From: Symbiodinium natans
Lineage: Eukaryota; Sar; Dinophyceae; Suessiales; Symbiodiniaceae
Assembly (NCBI GenBank): GCA_905221605.1
Contig: CAJNDS010002246.1
Location: 617,501-640,000 of the forward strand
Reading direction: 5' to 3'
DNA: 22,500 nucleotides
In this document: positions 21,762-22,500 of the stretch, piece by piece
Layout of the letters: each line of letters opens with the position of its first letter
How positions within the stretch are numbered: the stretch's first letter is position 1
Position numbers and translations under genes: made by a program
Notes under the pieces: model-generated
Database searches by the model: none
Seen by the model: only the letters and a program-made list of their open reading frames with translations
Told to the model about the DNA's origin: nothing

Positions 21762-21785
21762 AACCCCAAGCTGCCGGAGAGTGCG
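21762..21785 (-). CDS. Possible micro-exon with telomere-unit donor (weak)
   Basis: Minus-strand acceptor ACGACGAATAAG| and donor GGGGTT|GTTTAGGG enclose RTLRQLGV. Short; no phase partner is known. Confidence 0.22.
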
Positions 21786-21826
21786 CTTATTCGTCGTTGG
21801 CACCCTCTCCTCTCAAGAAGTCCGGT

Positions 21827-21952
21827 TTTAGGGTTTAGGGGAAACTTGACCAGGGTTTAGGGTTTAGGGTTTAGGGTTTAGGGTTTAGGGTTTAGGGTTT
21901 AGGGTTTAAGGTTTAGGGTTTAGGGTTTAGGGTTTAGGGTTTAGGGTTCAAG
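21827..21952 (+). repeat. TTTAGGG array
   Basis: About 16 units with an interruption near 21840-21852. Confidence 0.96.
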
Positions 21953-22247
21953 GAAAAACCTTTACCAGGGGTGTCTGGGCATTGGAACAAAGGCATGCTA
22001 ACAGGCGGCCTTGTGAGCTGACCGCTTCAAGGGGCATGGCATTCCTAAGAACTACCTGTAGGGCGGGTTCCAAGTATGGGCACTTTATGAATTTGGGTCC
22101 CTTGTTATATAGTTAATTACACTAGACATAAACAGGGCCCCTACTTCGGATCCCTATAAACAAGGGTAAGGGACCATACTAAGGGCGCATGGTTCCAACC
22201 GGCTACAGAGTCTGAGGGTTTCCGGGTTGTAGGGTTACGGAGTTTAC
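21953..22247. other. Unassigned sequence with an imperfect inverted repeat
   Basis: GGTCCCTTGTTATATAG (about 22096) and CTATAAACAAGGG...GGGACC (about 22154) form an imperfect hairpin of about 80 bp. No exon is seen in the rest. Confidence 0.5.
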
Positions 22248-22272
22248 CTGCAAGTACCTGCCACTCCGAGCC
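22248..22272 (-). CDS. Possible micro-exon (weak)
   Basis: Minus-strand acceptor GAAAGCTTGTAG| and consensus-like donor TTGCAG|GTAAAC enclose 25 nt (LGVAGTC with split ends). No phase partner is known. Confidence 0.25.
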
Positions 22273-22367
22273 CTACAAGCTTTCAGTTATAAACATTATA
22301 AACCCTCAACCCTAAAGCCTGAGGGCGCGATATGGCCCTTATTCTGGGGTTCCCCCGAAAAAAAGGG

Positions 22368-22407
22368 TACACCCTAAACCCTAAACCCTGAACCCTAAAC
22401 CCTAAAC
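22368..22407 (-). repeat. Short CCCTAAA block
   Basis: About five units. Confidence 0.92.
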
Positions 22408-22472
22408 AGCACTTGGGGGGGAGCAGGAGGAGGGAGAGGGGGGGGGGGAAGCCCCTAAGACCTGGGGATGTT

Positions 22473-22500
22473 GGGGTTTAGGGTTTAGGGCTTAGGGCTT
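22473..22500 (+). repeat. TTTAGGG block at the window edge
   Basis: About four units, last ones CTTAGGG; continues outside the window. Confidence 0.9.

Noticed and set aside
1-22500. CRISPR array, because of many short direct repeats
   Set aside because: Repeats are contiguous telomere-type units or minisatellites without unique spacers of constant size, and no cas gene exists.
1-22500. A true chromosome end
   Set aside because: Blocks are short, occur in both orientations and are separated by unique DNA throughout, so they are interstitial.

Overview
Most likely this is nuclear DNA of a dinoflagellate, or a related alveolate or alga with plant-type (TTTAGGG) telomeres. I see no bacterial gene, ribosomal or tRNA gene, CRISPR array or virus. 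About half of the window is short interspersed blocks of TTTAGGG/CCCTAAA and its variants, in both orientations. The rest is mini- and microsatellite, small hairpin elements and GC-rich islands of 20-350 bp. None of the long uninterrupted ORFs looks like a complete gene; most are translated satellites.

My main reading is that the GC-rich islands are short exons on the minus strand, so transcription runs from right to left. Many islands are bounded by a plausible 3' splice site and a 5' splice site (GT, sometimes GC or GA, as known for dinoflagellates). Reading phase can be carried across several introns. The best local chains are 20879>20783 | 20707>20648 | 19522>19477 | 19151>19044 | 18899>18853 (possibly on to 18647 and 18179>17833); 9821>9774 | 9083>9041 | 8835>8779; 7627>7594 | 7377>7315 | 7036>7002 | 6754>6700; 5737>5714 | 5572>5502 | 5099>5030 | 4588>4542 | 3149>3058 | 2799>2758; and 1130>1049 | 822>794. 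They may belong to one very long gene or to several. I recognise no protein family, and exon frames were partly chosen because they looked protein-like, so all exon calls are provisional.

In this model the introns are where the telomere-type repeats sit. At seven candidate exons the 5' splice site is the telomere unit itself (exon|GTTTAGGG). At one the 3' splice site is TTTAG|. One intron (823-1048) is almost exactly a terminal-inverted-repeat element (introner/MITE-like), and a second copy of that element lies at 7623-7816 beside another candidate exon.

Layout: 1-742 CA/GCAC/CAGA microsatellites; 794-1130 two exons around the introner; 1.2-1.6 kb a 29/31-bp minisatellite; 2.2-11.1 kb telomere-type blocks with minus-strand exons, a hairpin element (3.47-3.58 kb) and minisatellites (3.83-4.29 and 6.32-6.6 kb); 11.8-14.5 kb a different, AT-richer domain with a 218-bp palindromic satellite and a 488-bp degenerate duplication, bracketed by related inverted ends; 14.5-17.7 kb long telomere-type arrays, including about 48 units of TTTAGGGG; 17.8-20.9 kb the best exon chain, interrupted by a 32-bp minisatellite and a three-copy repeat family; 20.9-22.5 kb degenerate telomere-type DNA with three weak small exons.
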